Source: Bacillus sp. J37 (GTDB lineage Bacteria > Bacillota > Bacilli > Bacillales > Bacillaceae). Taken from it: a stretch of 64,000 nucleotides of DNA. Shown here in pieces: positions 46,752 through 55,247 of the stretch; position 1 is the first letter of the stretch, and each line of letters opens with the position of its first letter. Location: positions 224-64,223 of the forward strand of contig NZ_JAEK01000006.1 in NCBI RefSeq assembly GCF_000518865.1, given 5' to 3'. The notes under the pieces are model-generated. The model ran no database searches, had not been told where the DNA came from, and saw only the letters and a program-made list of their open reading frames with translations. The position numbers were made by a program, and so were the translations under genes.

Positions 46752-48395
46752 ATGAAGTCACGGTTTCAATTATCAAGAAAAAAATGGGAAAACATTAAAT
46801 ACACTCAACAATTGCCCCATGACCAGCTTGAAGCCCAGAAAGATGAAGTGATTGATAAAAGCTTACAAGTGAATAGTAATTGGTTTAAACAAATTCTTGG
46901 AGATAATGATGACTTTGTCACCCGAAAGTTTATGATTTTTGGTTCATTTCCTGCTGCATTATTTTATCTATCGGATTTTGCAGATCAGCAATCACTGAAT
47001 CAAGATATATTAAAGCCATTAATGTCTGCACCAACACACCTAATAGGGAAAAATATTGATAGAGATACACTCCAAGACATATTGATGAACGAAGTGTTAT
47101 ATCATAGCAAAGTTGTTATAAATAATAAAAAAGTGGAGCTTGTACAAAGTATTCTTCAAGGCGAAACAATCATCATAATTGATGGGGTACAAAAAGCTTT
47201 TCAAATTGGGACAAGAAAAGTAGAAAAACGTGCGATTAATCAACCGGAAACGGAACAAGTTATATTGGGTCCGCGGGAAGGATTTATTGAGACACTGAGC
47301 ACCAATATCTCTTTACTCAGGTATCGCCTACAAACACCGGACTTTATTGTAAAAACACTTAATGTAGGTGAGATGACAAAGTCCAAGGTTGCTATATGCT
47401 TCGTAAGAGGTCTTGCGGGTGAAGAATTGATAAAGGAAGTAGAATATCGTTTGTCGAAAATTGACATTGATGGAATTTTGGATGTTGGTTATATTGAGCA
47501 GTTTATCGAGGATAATCATATGTCACCATTTCCACAGGTTCAATCCACAGAAAGACCTGATAAAACAGTTGGAGGGATTTTAGAAGGTCGTGTCGCAATC
47601 ATGGTAGATGGATCCCCGTTTGCCCTGCTTGTACCAGTTGTATTTAACCAGTTTTATCAAACAGCTGAAGATTACTCTTCCCGTTATTTAATGGGAAGTT
47701 TTGTTCGTATCGCCAGAATTCTGGCATTAGTGTTTTCACTAATCTTTCCATCTATATATGTTTCGTTCATTTCATTCAATCCAGAGTTACTTCCAACAGA
47801 ATTCGCAGTAGCAGTTGCAGGGGGACGTGCTGGTGTACCTTTTCCGGCTGTAATAGAGGTGTTGTTAATAGAAGTGGCGATGGAAGTTTTACGTGAAGCA
47901 ACCGTCCGGCTTCCAAAACAGGTTGGAGGAGCTTTATCAATTGTAGGAGTACTGGTTATTGGACAGGCAGCGGTTGAGGCCGGGATTGCCAGCCCGATTA
48001 CGGTTGTTGTGATTGCTATGACGACAATTGGATCATTTGCTACTCCGGCATATAGTGCGGCCTTTGCATTAAGAATGCTCCGCTTTCCAATCGTTATTTT
48101 GGCTGGGGTATTTGGCTTATATGGAGTTGTTGTTGGAGTTATCCTGATTTTTAATCATATGCTTTCACTTAAATCATTTGGTGTTCCGTATATGAGCCCT
48201 GTTTCACCTTTTAATATAGAAGGCATGAAAGATGTCGTGATTCGAGGGCCTTTATGGTGGATGCCAAAGCGTCCGGGATTTTTACACACTAAAAATGATA
48301 TACGAGTAAGGAAAAATTATAAGCAAAATAGTACTACTGATTCTGAAAAGGCCGGCAATCATCGCCGGAAGGGGGATGAAGATGGAACATCCTAG
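46752..48395 (+). CDS. Spore germinant receptor A subunit (GerA family)
   Basis: 547 residues. A large N-terminal soluble part (~1-290) is followed by about five TM segments, ending with a short cytoplasmic tail, as in GerAA/GerKA. Hallmarks are IIDGVQKAFQIGTRKVEKRAINQPETEQVILGPREGFIETLSTNISLLRYR, GRVAIMVDGSPFALLVPVVFNQFYQTAEDYSSRYLMGS and GRAGVPFPAVIEVLLIEVAMEVLREATVRLPK. The ATG at 46752 follows GGGGCGA by six bases; the frame extends 40 codons further upstream. It would sit in the inner spore membrane with the B and C subunits and respond to a nutrient germinant. Confidence 0.93.
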   Translation: MKSRFQLSRKKWENIKYTQQLPHDQLEAQKDEVIDKSLQVNSNWFKQILGDNDDFVTRKFMIFGSFPAALFYLSDFADQQSLNQDILKPLMSAPTHLIGKNIDRDTLQDILMNEVLYHSKVVINNKKVELVQSILQGETIIIIDGVQKAFQIGTRKVEKRAINQPETEQVILGPREGFIETLSTNISLLRYRLQTPDFIVKTLNVGEMTKSKVAICFVRGLAGEELIKEVEYRLSKIDIDGILDVGYIEQFIEDNHMSPFPQVQSTERPDKTVGGILEGRVAIMVDGSPFALLVPVVFNQFYQTAEDYSSRYLMGSFVRIARILALVFSLIFPSIYVSFISFNPELLPTEFAVAVAGGRAGVPFPAVIEVLLIEVAMEVLREATVRLPKQVGGALSIVGVLVIGQAAVEAGIASPITVVVIAMTTIGSFATPAYSAAFALRMLRFPIVILAGVFGLYGVVVGVILIFNHMLSLKSFGVPYMSPVSPFNIEGMKDVVIRGPLWWMPKRPGFLHTKNDIRVRKNYKQNSTTDSEKAGNHRRKGDEDGTS

Positions 48396-49500
48396 AGAAA
48401 TTACAACTGCTACCGCTTCAGGTGTATTGATAAGTACGATAATCGGAGTTGGAGTATTGCCGCTTCCATTATTTGCAGTACAAGCTAACAATACAGGTGC
48501 TCCTTTAGTTACTGTTATTGCCATCATTTTGGCCTTTATTGGATTAAGTGTTATTACCATTCTCGGTATGAGATACCCAAACCATTCCATTATTGGATAC
48601 AGTCAAAAAATCATTGGAAAGTGGCTTGGTCTGTTTTTAGGAATTTTATTCGTCTTGTTTTTTTCCATATTAACAGGTCTGGCATCTCGTGAATTCGGAT
48701 CTGTTGTTATTTCGGCCGTTTTAAAAGAAACCCCTTTAGAAGTTACAGTGTTTGTTATGTTAGTATTAGCTGCTTTTACAACTAGACATGATATGACCAC
48801 TTTTGCCTATATTCAATTATTTTACTTACCCTTTATCCTTGCACCTGCACTGATAATTGTGGTTTTATCGCTAAAGAATGGAAATATCCTTTATTTACAG
48901 CCAGTTTGGGGAAATGAGCCGGATATTCATTTGATAATTTCAGGGGTTTTTATTATTTCAGCATTATTTCAAGGCTCATTTGTTATGACAATCATCATTC
49001 CTTCAATGAAAAAAGCCAGAAAAGCAATGAAGGCAAGTATTTGGGCAATCATTATTTCAGGTGGTTTATATACCTTGATTGTGATTGCCACAGTAAGTGT
49101 ATTTGGTACAGAGGAGACGAGGAAGTTAATATGGCCTACACTTGAACTTTCAAGAACAACGTCATTACCGGGTAATATTCTGCAAAGACTTGATATTATA
49201 TTTTTAGCCATTTGGGTTGTCTCCGTCTTTACTACGTTATTAACGAGCTATAAATTAACAATTCATATGCTAAGTCAATTATTAGGATTAAGTGATCATA
49301 AGATGATGTCTTTCTTTATCTTACCGTTTTTCTTTTTACTTGCAATGATTCCTCAAAATGTTTTGCAGATGTATGAAATTATTAGAGTGGTAGGACAAAT
49401 TGGATTGATTTTAACTATCGGGATACCGGTTTTATTGTTACTCATAGATTCTGTAAAAAGAAAACGGAGAGCAAACAATGAACACATTTCTAAAGTTTAG
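48382..49500 (+). CDS. Spore germinant receptor B subunit (GerB family permease)
   Basis: 372 residues, about ten TM segments, amino-acid-permease-like (TIGR00912/PF03845). The N-terminus EITTATASGVLISTIIGVGVLPLPLFAVQ is typical. The ATG at 48382 has GGGGGATGAAG upstream and overlaps the A-subunit gene by 14 bases; the C-subunit gene starts 23 bases before its end. The B subunit is thought to bind the germinant. Confidence 0.93.
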   Translation: MEHPREITTATASGVLISTIIGVGVLPLPLFAVQANNTGAPLVTVIAIILAFIGLSVITILGMRYPNHSIIGYSQKIIGKWLGLFLGILFVLFFSILTGLASREFGSVVISAVLKETPLEVTVFVMLVLAAFTTRHDMTTFAYIQLFYLPFILAPALIIVVLSLKNGNILYLQPVWGNEPDIHLIISGVFIISALFQGSFVMTIIIPSMKKARKAMKASIWAIIISGGLYTLIVIATVSVFGTEETRKLIWPTLELSRTTSLPGNILQRLDIIFLAIWVVSVFTTLLTSYKLTIHMLSQLLGLSDHKMMSFFILPFFFLLAMIPQNVLQMYEIIRVVGQIGLILTIGIPVLLLLIDSVKRKRRANNEHISKV

Positions 49501-50707
49501 ATTTACAATAATCAAAGTTATAGGTCTTTTTATATCCGTTGTGGTTCTTTCCGGCTGTTGGGACAGTTTGGATATTGAGAAACGTGCCGTTATACTAGGG
49601 ATTGCTATTGATAAGACAACTGAGGAGCACGGTAAAGAGGAAGAAAATGTCTCACATCTTTCAAATTCATTTCCTCGTCCAGATAATGAAATGATAAAAA
49701 TAACTGCGCAAATTGCTGTTCCTGGTAAAATTCCTCTTGGACCTGAAAGTGGAGGGGGAGATTCAGATCCCGTTTGGATCCTCGAAGTTGTCGGACATAC
49801 GATGGATGATGCATTGGCAAATTTGGAACAGGAAATATCAGATGACATTTTTCTTGGGCATATAAGAATTATCATCATTAGTGAGGAATTGGCACGAGAT
49901 GGAGTAGAACGAATTAATGATTTTTTTCGGCGGAATTCAGAAATTAGAAGAACTGCATGGCTTGCTATATCAAAAGGAGAAGCTAGTCAATTTATGAAGA
50001 TAACCCCAACCTTTGAAAGGGTCCCTGGTTTATATTTATCTTCAATGTTTGAAAATGCAGTAGATCTAGGCAAATTTCCATCTGATTTTATTGGTGAGTT
50101 TTGGACGATCCTCTCAAGTAAAGGACAGGACTCATTTTTGCCCTATATTAGTATAAAAAAAGAAGAAAATGTTCAAATCAAAGGACTTGCATATTTTAGC
50201 GGTGATAAAATGGTAGGAATCAGTGATCCGCTTGAAATTGGTTTCTTTATGGCAGTATTAGGAAATGGAAAAGGTGGGTATGGAGTTTTTGTCCAGATCC
50301 CTGACACAGAAGACTATGTGATGGTGAGGATTTCCAGCAGAGTTGTTAAAATAGAAACCAAATTAAAAGATGATCAACCTGAAATTACAGTCAATATAAA
50401 TTATGAAGCAGAGATTGACGAAAAAGATGCACCTGAGTATGTAGAAATAGACAATTCAAAAATAATGAAGGAAATTGAAGAAGTTACATCAAGAAACACT
50501 GTTGAATCAATTCAAACATTCATAAAAAACACACAAGAGCAGGAATCTGACATTTTTGGGTTTGGTGAACATATTAGAGCAAAACATCCCCGGTTTTGGG
50601 ATACAAAAGTGAAAACACCTGAAAAATGGCATTCGTTTTATAGGGAATTAAATGTAACGGTAAACTGCACAACAAAAATCCGACGCATCGGGATGAAAGC
50701 AAAATAA
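49478..50707 (+). CDS. Spore germinant receptor C subunit (GerC family lipoprotein)
   Basis: 409 residues. The lipobox LSGC (Cys26) precedes WDSLDIEKRAVILGIAID, the characteristic opening of GerC proteins (TIGR02887); ILEVVGHTMDDALANLEQEISDDIFLGHIRIIIISEELARDG and the WHSFYRELNVTVNCTTKIRRIG ending also match. The start overlaps the B-subunit gene. Cys26 would be lipidated on the outer face of the spore inner membrane. Confidence 0.93.
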   Translation: MNTFLKFRFTIIKVIGLFISVVVLSGCWDSLDIEKRAVILGIAIDKTTEEHGKEEENVSHLSNSFPRPDNEMIKITAQIAVPGKIPLGPESGGGDSDPVWILEVVGHTMDDALANLEQEISDDIFLGHIRIIIISEELARDGVERINDFFRRNSEIRRTAWLAISKGEASQFMKITPTFERVPGLYLSSMFENAVDLGKFPSDFIGEFWTILSSKGQDSFLPYISIKKEENVQIKGLAYFSGDKMVGISDPLEIGFFMAVLGNGKGGYGVFVQIPDTEDYVMVRISSRVVKIETKLKDDQPEITVNINYEAEIDEKDAPEYVEIDNSKIMKEIEEVTSRNTVESIQTFIKNTQEQESDIFGFGEHIRAKHPRFWDTKVKTPEKWHSFYRELNVTVNCTTKIRRIGMKAK

Positions 50708-50737
50708 TATCTTCCATTAAATGAGGAGAGAGGAAAA

Positions 50738-50938
50738 TTGTACATCGGATACATGAATTACCTTATTGCAATTTTCATTATTACAGGTTGCTTAATTATG
50801 CGATATGACTACCCGTTTTATAAAAATAAAAAAATGAAAAAAGAAGAAAAAGTAACGAAATTTTTTGGACGAGGGAATATAGTTCTTGGTTTATTACTCT
50901 TTGCAGGTAATTGGGTCTATAATACTTGGTTTAAATAA
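50738..50938 (+). CDS. Small two-TM protein, probable germinant receptor D subunit
   Basis: 66 residues with two hydrophobic helices (YLIAIFIITGCLIM and IVLGLLLFAGNWVYNTW) joined by a lysine-rich loop. It starts at TTG with GAGAGGAAAA upstream, 30 bases behind the C-subunit gene and before the operon terminator. Small two-TM D proteins accompany several Bacillus ger operons and modulate receptor activity. The size and position fit; I cannot confirm sequence homology. Confidence 0.7.
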   Translation: MYIGYMNYLIAIFIITGCLIMRYDYPFYKNKKMKKEEKVTKFFGRGNIVLGLLLFAGNWVYNTWFK

Positions 50939-50947
50939 TTATAAAGG

Positions 50948-50988
50948 AAAAGTTCTTTATTTCACTCAAAGAAATAAGGGACTTTTTA
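50948..50988 (+). terminator. Terminator of the ger operon
   Basis: A 16-bp near-perfect stem (50948-50963 with 50971-50986), 7-base loop, T run. Confidence 0.9.
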
Positions 50989-50993
50989 TTTTT

Positions 50994-51088
50994 GTACGAT
51001 CAGAAAGTATATAAATTTTATGGATCATCGTATAAGAAAAACTAAGGCTTTCGCCATTGAGACTTCACGATAAGCCAAGTATTTCTGA
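50994..51088. repeat. Post-terminator hairpin repeat, family C
   Basis: GTACGATCAGAAAGTATATA ... ATAAGAAAAACTAAGGCTTT ... CGATAAGCCAAGTATTTCT. The two halves AGAAAAACT-AAGGCTTTCG and CGATAAGCC-AAGTATTTCT pair as a long imperfect stem. It starts six bases after the terminator of the ger operon. Further copies are at 52295, 52638 and, degenerate, 11609. Confidence 0.75.
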
Positions 51089-51352
51089 ATTTTCGCCTTC
51101 CCTTTATAGGAAATAAAGAGAGTATACAGGTATCAACATAACTTCCCATCGAAAAATAAAATAATTTGTAATTCCTTATATATTTCGACAACGTTTTTAG
51201 TTTTCAGCCTGTAAACTTATACTTACTGATAAGGAATTAAGGAGAAGAAATCAAGAAAAAATGTAGGACACTACAAATGATAAGAAGATGTAGTGAAATC
51301 TACTAGTCAATTGATCATCAAAAACTCGGGAAGTTACTAAGGAGGGATATGA
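51089..51352. other. Upstream region of the SigH-like gene
   Basis: AT-rich, no ORF recognised. The SigH-like promoter must lie here; no convincing -35/-10 pair was found. A short AAGGAGAAG at 51239 is not followed by a usable frame. Confidence 0.35.
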
Positions 51353-52000
51353 GTGAGTGTGAACACCGTAGTAGAGCCTGTTGAGCGTTATTCTTCTTTA
51401 GAAGACAGCATCTTAATCGAAATGTCTCATGAAGGAGATAGTGAATCACTTTCATTTTTAATAAGTAAATATCAACATTTGGTACGTTCAAAAGTGAAAT
51501 CATATTTTTTAATAGGTGCTGATAAGGAAGATCTTTTTCAAGAAGGAATGATCGGTTTATATAAAGCAATCCGTGATTTTAAACAAGAAAAAATGGCTTC
51601 TTTCTATGCTTTTGCTGAATTATGTATCACAAGGCAGATCATTACTGCTATTAAAACAGCTTCTCGTCAGAAACATAGCCCGCTAAATTCATCTATTTCT
51701 TTGGACAAGCCACTTATGAATGAAGAATCTTCTTATACTCTTATGGATGTCCTTTCCGGAGAGAATGTCACAAATCCGGAAGTATTTCTTATGAATAAAG
51801 AAAAGTTAAATGAAATTCAAACAAAGATTAATGAATTATTGAGTGATTTGGAACGAAGTGTCCTCTTACTCTATATGGAAGGTCATTCATATGCAGAAAT
51901 TTCTGAAGAACTAAACACACATGTAAAATCGATTGATAATGCTTTACAACGAATCAAAAGAAAGCTTGATAGACATATTGATTTTAGAAAAGTTGTTTAA
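51353..52000 (+). CDS. SigH-like (sigma-30 type) RNA polymerase sigma factor
   Basis: 215 residues. Region 2 (SESLSFLISKYQHLVRSKVKSYFLIGADKEDLFQEGMIGLYKAIRDFKQEKMASFYAFAELCITRQIITAIKTASRQKH) and region 4 (LSDLERSVLLLYMEGHSYAEISEELNTHVKSIDNALQRIKRKL) align closely with B. subtilis SigH, including LDKPLMNEESSYTLMDV in the linker. It starts at GTG with AGGAGGG upstream. sigH normally lies near rpmG-secE-nusG; those neighbours are absent here, so this is probably a second SigH-like factor. It is next to a germination operon, suggesting a sporulation link. Confidence 0.85.
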   Translation: MSVNTVVEPVERYSSLEDSILIEMSHEGDSESLSFLISKYQHLVRSKVKSYFLIGADKEDLFQEGMIGLYKAIRDFKQEKMASFYAFAELCITRQIITAIKTASRQKHSPLNSSISLDKPLMNEESSYTLMDVLSGENVTNPEVFLMNKEKLNEIQTKINELLSDLERSVLLLYMEGHSYAEISEELNTHVKSIDNALQRIKRKLDRHIDFRKVV

Positions 52001-52022
52001 TAGAAATTAAACAATCTATATC

Positions 52023-52068
52023 AAAAAAGCTTCAGTCCCATTAAAAAGGAGGGACTGAGGCTTTTTTA
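52023..52068 (+). terminator. Terminator after the SigH-like gene
   Basis: Long stem 52023-52039 with 52051-52067 (one mismatch), ending in TTTTTT. Confidence 0.9.
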
Positions 52069-52118
52069 TTGTTTACCAGGAAATGATAAAATTCTTGAAC
52101 TGTGGATAAGCGCTTTGA

Positions 52119-52294
52119 CATCCAGCTCCAGCGCCTAGCCCAGAAGCACAGGACGTGCAAGTGCAGTCATTGCGACAGGACGTCGCGTTATTGACTGCCT
52201 TTAGGGTCTAGCCACAAATGAATTGACGACAAAGAACGTTTTCTATTCATTTGTGGCTTATTTGCCTGAGGCTGATCAAGGCGCTTGTGCTTTT
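52119..52294. repeat. Interspersed structured repeat, family B, copy 1 (long form)
   Basis: Opens with CCAGCTCCAGCGCCTAGCC and closes with CAAGGCGCTTGTGCTTTT, which pair with each other in part. An inner 14-bp perfect hairpin lies at 52210-52223/52245-52258. About 60 extra bases (52141-52202) with GCACAGGACGTGC and GCGACAGGACGTCGC, two small hairpins with an ACAGGACGT core, are absent from the copy at 55248. Confidence 0.75.
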
Positions 52295-52383
52295 GTCAGA
52301 AAGTAATAGTAATTTTATGGATGGTCGTATAAGAAAAACTAAGGCTTTCGCCATTTGGACTTGGCGATAAGCTAAGTTTTTCT
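52295..52383. repeat. Post-terminator hairpin repeat, family C
   Basis: GTCAGAAAGTAATAG ... GTATAAGAAAAACTAAGGCT ... GGCGATAAGCTAAGTTTTTC. It abuts the family B repeat directly. It is the best-paired copy: AGAAAAACTaAGGCTTTCGCCA with TGGCGATAAGCTaAGTTTTTCT. Confidence 0.75.
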
Positions 52384-52484
52384 AAAGTTATTTTTATATA
52401 AAAAATCAAATTTGAGAATTATTAACATTGACGAAAGAACTAATTTTCTTTAAAATGTTTTCTTATATTAATATAATATATTTT

Positions 52485-52638
52485 CCTTGTATAAGTTTAG
52501 GGATATGGCCTAAACGTTTCTACCTAGCTACCTTAAATAGCATGACTACAAGGATTACATAAATCACAGGCGGTATGGCCTTTGTGTGTAATCTTTGTAT
52601 GTAAAAGCTTTGGGGGAGAAGACTCTAAAGCTTTTTTT
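52485..52638 (+). ncRNA. Guanine-type purine riboswitch and terminator
   Basis: Aptamer 52485-52553: P1 CCTTGTA/TACAAGG (52485-52491 with 52547-52553), P2 GTTTAGG/CCTAAAC around GATATGG, the junction GTTTCTACC and the P3 loop CCTTAAA. The specificity base before P1' is C (52546, in GACTACAAGG), which indicates guanine or hypoxanthine rather than adenine. The terminator is AAAAGCTTT (52603-52611) with AAAGCTTTT (52627-52635) and a T run. An intermediate hairpin (52548-52559 with 52587-52598) can use the P1' strand as alternative pairing. It would shut off the purine permease gene when purine is abundant. Confidence 0.9.
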
Positions 52639-52731
52639 ATACGATCAAAAGCATTAGATTTTATTGATTCTAGTATAAGAAAAACTAGTGCTTTCACCAT
52701 TATGAACCGGCAGTAAGCTTAGTATTTCTAA
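52639..52731. repeat. Post-terminator hairpin repeat, family C, inside a 5' UTR
   Basis: ATACGATCAAAAGCATTAG ... AGTATAAGAAAAACTAGTGC ... GGCAGTAAGCTTAGTATTTC. It begins at the T run of the riboswitch terminator and ends 20 bases before the permease ATG, so it is part of the permease mRNA leader. Confidence 0.7.
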
Positions 52732-52755
52732 TTTTGTAAAATTCAGGAGGTAAAG

Positions 52756-54051
52756 ATGAAACAGTTCTTTCATTTCTCAGATAGAGGAACAACGTATCGA
52801 CAAGAGATATTGGCTGGTATGACAACTTTCTTATCGATGGCATATATTTTAGTTGTAAATCCTATTGTGCTATCAGAAGCTGGTATAGACAAAGGGGCTG
52901 TATATACGGCCACTGCTGTCTCAGCTATAATTGGGACCTTATTAATTGGCCTCTTAGCAAATTATCCAATCGGGATTGCACCAAGTATGGGTCTTAATTC
53001 ATTTTTCACCTATTCAGTTGTAATTGGGATGGGAATTCCCTGGCAAACAGCATTAACGGGTGTATTTATTTCAGGTGTATTATTCGTCCTACTTAGTATT
53101 TTTAAGATTCGCGAAAAAATTATTGAAGTTATTCCACAAGATTTAAAATATGCGATCGGTAGTGGCATAGGCTTCTATATTGCGTTTATTGGCATGAAAA
53201 ATTCAGGCATTATTCAAGCAAATGAAGCAACATTTGTGTCACTCGGTAATATTCAATCTGGTCCAACATTATTGGCCATATTTGGTTTTATCGTGACCGT
53301 TATTTTCATGGTGAAAAACATCCGTGGCGGTATTTTTTATGGAATGGTTATGACGTCAATTATTGGAATGTTGTTCGGAATTATTGAAAAGCCAAGCGCG
53401 ATTGTTGGAGCTATTCCAAGCTTAGAACCTACTTTTGGAGTAGCGTTATTACAATTAGATCAAATTTTTTCAATGGAATTATTAGCTGTGGTGTTTACCT
53501 TTCTTTTCGTTGCATTTTTTGATACTGCGGGTACATTGATTGCTGTTGCAAATCAAGCAGGCATAGTAAAAGAAAATAAAATACCAAATGCAGGCCGTGC
53601 ACTTTTGGCAGATGCTTCAGCTTCTGTTGCAGGTTCTGTGTTAGGAACATCTACAACAGCTTCATTTATTGAATCATCAGCAGGTATCGCTGCTGGAGGA
53701 AGAACAGGGTTTTCATCAATTGTTATTTCAGGATTCTTTGCGATTGCTTTATTTTTCTCACCACTGCTTTCGGTTGTTACTTCAGAGGTAACTGCACCAG
53801 CTTTAATTATTGTTGGAGCTTTAATGGCAAGTGAGGTTCGTCATATAAGATGGGAAAAGCTCGAGATCGCCATACCAGCATTTGTGACAATCATTATGAT
53901 GCCTCTAACATATAGCGTAGCAACAGGAATCGGTCTTGGATTTATTATGTATCCAATTACGATGCTTGCATTAAAAAAACATAAAGAAATAAACCCGATT
54001 GTCTATGTACTAGCGCTCATTTTCATCGCTTATTTTGCGTTTGTTTTATAA
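52756..54051 (+). CDS. NCS2-family guanine/hypoxanthine permease
   Basis: 431 residues, 12-14 hydrophobic segments, of the AzgA/PbuG/PbuO branch (nucleobase:cation symporters). Markers are TYRQEILAGMTTFLSMAYILVVNP at the N-terminus, GIAPSMGLNSFFTY, FVAFFDTAGTLIAVANQAG and TTASFIESSAGIAAGGRTGFSS. The guanine-type riboswitch directly upstream supports a guanine or hypoxanthine substrate. CAGGAGG precedes the ATG. No terminator close to the stop; a family A repeat follows 87 bases later. Confidence 0.93.
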   Translation: MKQFFHFSDRGTTYRQEILAGMTTFLSMAYILVVNPIVLSEAGIDKGAVYTATAVSAIIGTLLIGLLANYPIGIAPSMGLNSFFTYSVVIGMGIPWQTALTGVFISGVLFVLLSIFKIREKIIEVIPQDLKYAIGSGIGFYIAFIGMKNSGIIQANEATFVSLGNIQSGPTLLAIFGFIVTVIFMVKNIRGGIFYGMVMTSIIGMLFGIIEKPSAIVGAIPSLEPTFGVALLQLDQIFSMELLAVVFTFLFVAFFDTAGTLIAVANQAGIVKENKIPNAGRALLADASASVAGSVLGTSTTASFIESSAGIAAGGRTGFSSIVISGFFAIALFFSPLLSVVTSEVTAPALIIVGALMASEVRHIRWEKLEIAIPAFVTIIMMPLTYSVATGIGLGFIMYPITMLALKKHKEINPIVYVLALIFIAYFAFVL

Positions 54052-54137
54052 CTGAATATACTCAAACGAACTTAAACGAACGGTCAATGATAGTTTATTA
54101 ATTATTGCTTTAAATATTAATGTAAATTGACAGTTTA

Positions 54138-54267
54138 TGAAGCGGAAGACACTTGATTCCTGTGGGAGGTAGAGGAAAGGCTGAGCCCCACAGGCGAAGC
54201 CGAAGGAGGCGCGCAAGCTTCCTCCCCGTTGAATCTTGTGTCTGGATCGTAATGGAACGAACTAATC
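54138..54267. repeat. Interspersed palindromic repeat, family A, copy 2
   Basis: AAGCGGAAGACACTTGATTC ... GCCCCACAGGCGAAGCCG ... AAGCTTCCTCCCC ... AATGGAACGAACTAAT; clearly the same element as 45317-45443, with changes at paired positions. An 80-codon open frame running through it is not considered a gene. Confidence 0.8.
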
Positions 54268-54325
54268 TTCAACTTAAGAGCATTAGTAAACAACAAGTTA
54301 TGCAAAATCGACTAAAAAATAAACC

Positions 54326-54368
54326 AAAAAAGATGACAAACGAAGAATTAACCGTTGTCATCTTTTTT
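54326..54368. terminator. Bidirectional-looking terminator before kduD
   Basis: AAAAAAGATGACAA (54326-54339) and TTGTCATCTTTTTT (54355-54368) form a perfect 14-bp stem with A- and T-runs on both sides. Confidence 0.85.
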
Positions 54369-54382
54369 ATTTGTGCTATAAT
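54355..54382 (+). promoter_or_regulatory. kduD promoter
   Basis: TTGTCA (54355-54360), 16 bases, TATAAT (54377-54382) with an extended -10 (TGCTATAAT). The -35 lies in the right arm of the preceding terminator. No cre box was seen before kduD. Confidence 0.65.
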
Positions 54383-54442
54383 CAAACTATACTGAACAAT
54401 ATCGAACATTTAAGTACGATAATAAACAGAGGAGGGGTAGAA

Positions 54443-55198
54443 ATGGAATCACTTTTTTCTCTAAAGGGAAAAGTTGCTTTATTAACCGGAGCAAGCCGTG
54501 GATTAGGGCAAGGCATGGCAGTTGGATTGGCAGAGGCAGGAGCAACTGTTATAGGTGCCGGAATGAGTGATATGTCGGAAACACGGAATAAAATTGAATC
54601 TATTGGCGGTACCTTTCATGATTTGAAAATTGACTTGTCTGAAGATCTAGCTGCCGGGAAACTAGTGTCTGAGGCGTTAGCGATTACAGATAGAATTGAT
54701 ATTTTAGTTAATAACGCTGGAATTATTAGAAGAGAAAATGCAGAGAACTTTTCTGATGATGATTGGTTTGAAGTGATTAAAGTCAACCAGCATTCTGTGT
54801 TTCAACTATGCAGAGAGGTTGGAGGGCATATGCTTGAACATGGTTCAGGCAGAATTATTAATGTGGCCTCAATGCTTTCATTCCAAGGTGGGTTAAGAGT
54901 GCCTGCTTATACGGCCAGCAAACATGCTGTTGCAGGGTTAACAAAATCACTTGCAAATGAGTGGTCGAGCAGAGGTGTTAATGTAAACGCTATCGCTCCT
55001 GGTTATATGGAGACAGATAACACATCTCAACTTAGAGCAAATAAAGAGCGAAATGAGTACATTACTTCCAGAATTCCACAGGGTCGTTGGGGAACTCCTG
55101 AAGATCTAAAAGGAGCTGTTATCTATTTAGCTTCGGATGCCTCCAGCTATGTAAATGGACATATTTTATGTGTTGATGGTGGTTGGATGAGCTCTTAA
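54443..55198 (+). CDS. kduD: 2-dehydro-3-deoxy-D-gluconate 5-dehydrogenase (KduD)
   Basis: 251-residue SDR enzyme reducing 2,5-diketo-3-deoxygluconate to 2-keto-3-deoxygluconate with NAD(P)H. Seen are TGASRGLGQGMAVGLAEAGA, NNAGIIRRENAENFSDDDWFEVIKVNQHSVFQLCREVG, the Ser region and YTASKHAVAGLTKSLANEW; the NNAGIIRR-FS-WD-V--VN pattern is specific to KduD. The ATG at 54443 has GAGGAGGGG upstream and gives the usual length; the frame opens 24 codons earlier. kduI lies downstream after a family B repeat. Confidence 0.93.
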   Translation: MESLFSLKGKVALLTGASRGLGQGMAVGLAEAGATVIGAGMSDMSETRNKIESIGGTFHDLKIDLSEDLAAGKLVSEALAITDRIDILVNNAGIIRRENAENFSDDDWFEVIKVNQHSVFQLCREVGGHMLEHGSGRIINVASMLSFQGGLRVPAYTASKHAVAGLTKSLANEWSSRGVNVNAIAPGYMETDNTSQLRANKERNEYITSRIPQGRWGTPEDLKGAVIYLASDASSYVNGHILCVDGGWMSS

Positions 55199-55247
55199 GT
55201 TATAGATTTCTACAGGTAAGTTAGTATAAATCTTGTACTTATTTTTG

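Noticed and set aside
54153-54395. 80-codon frame with Arg/Ser-rich start
   Set aside because: It runs through the family A repeat and the terminator before kduD; the composition reflects the repeat, not a protein.
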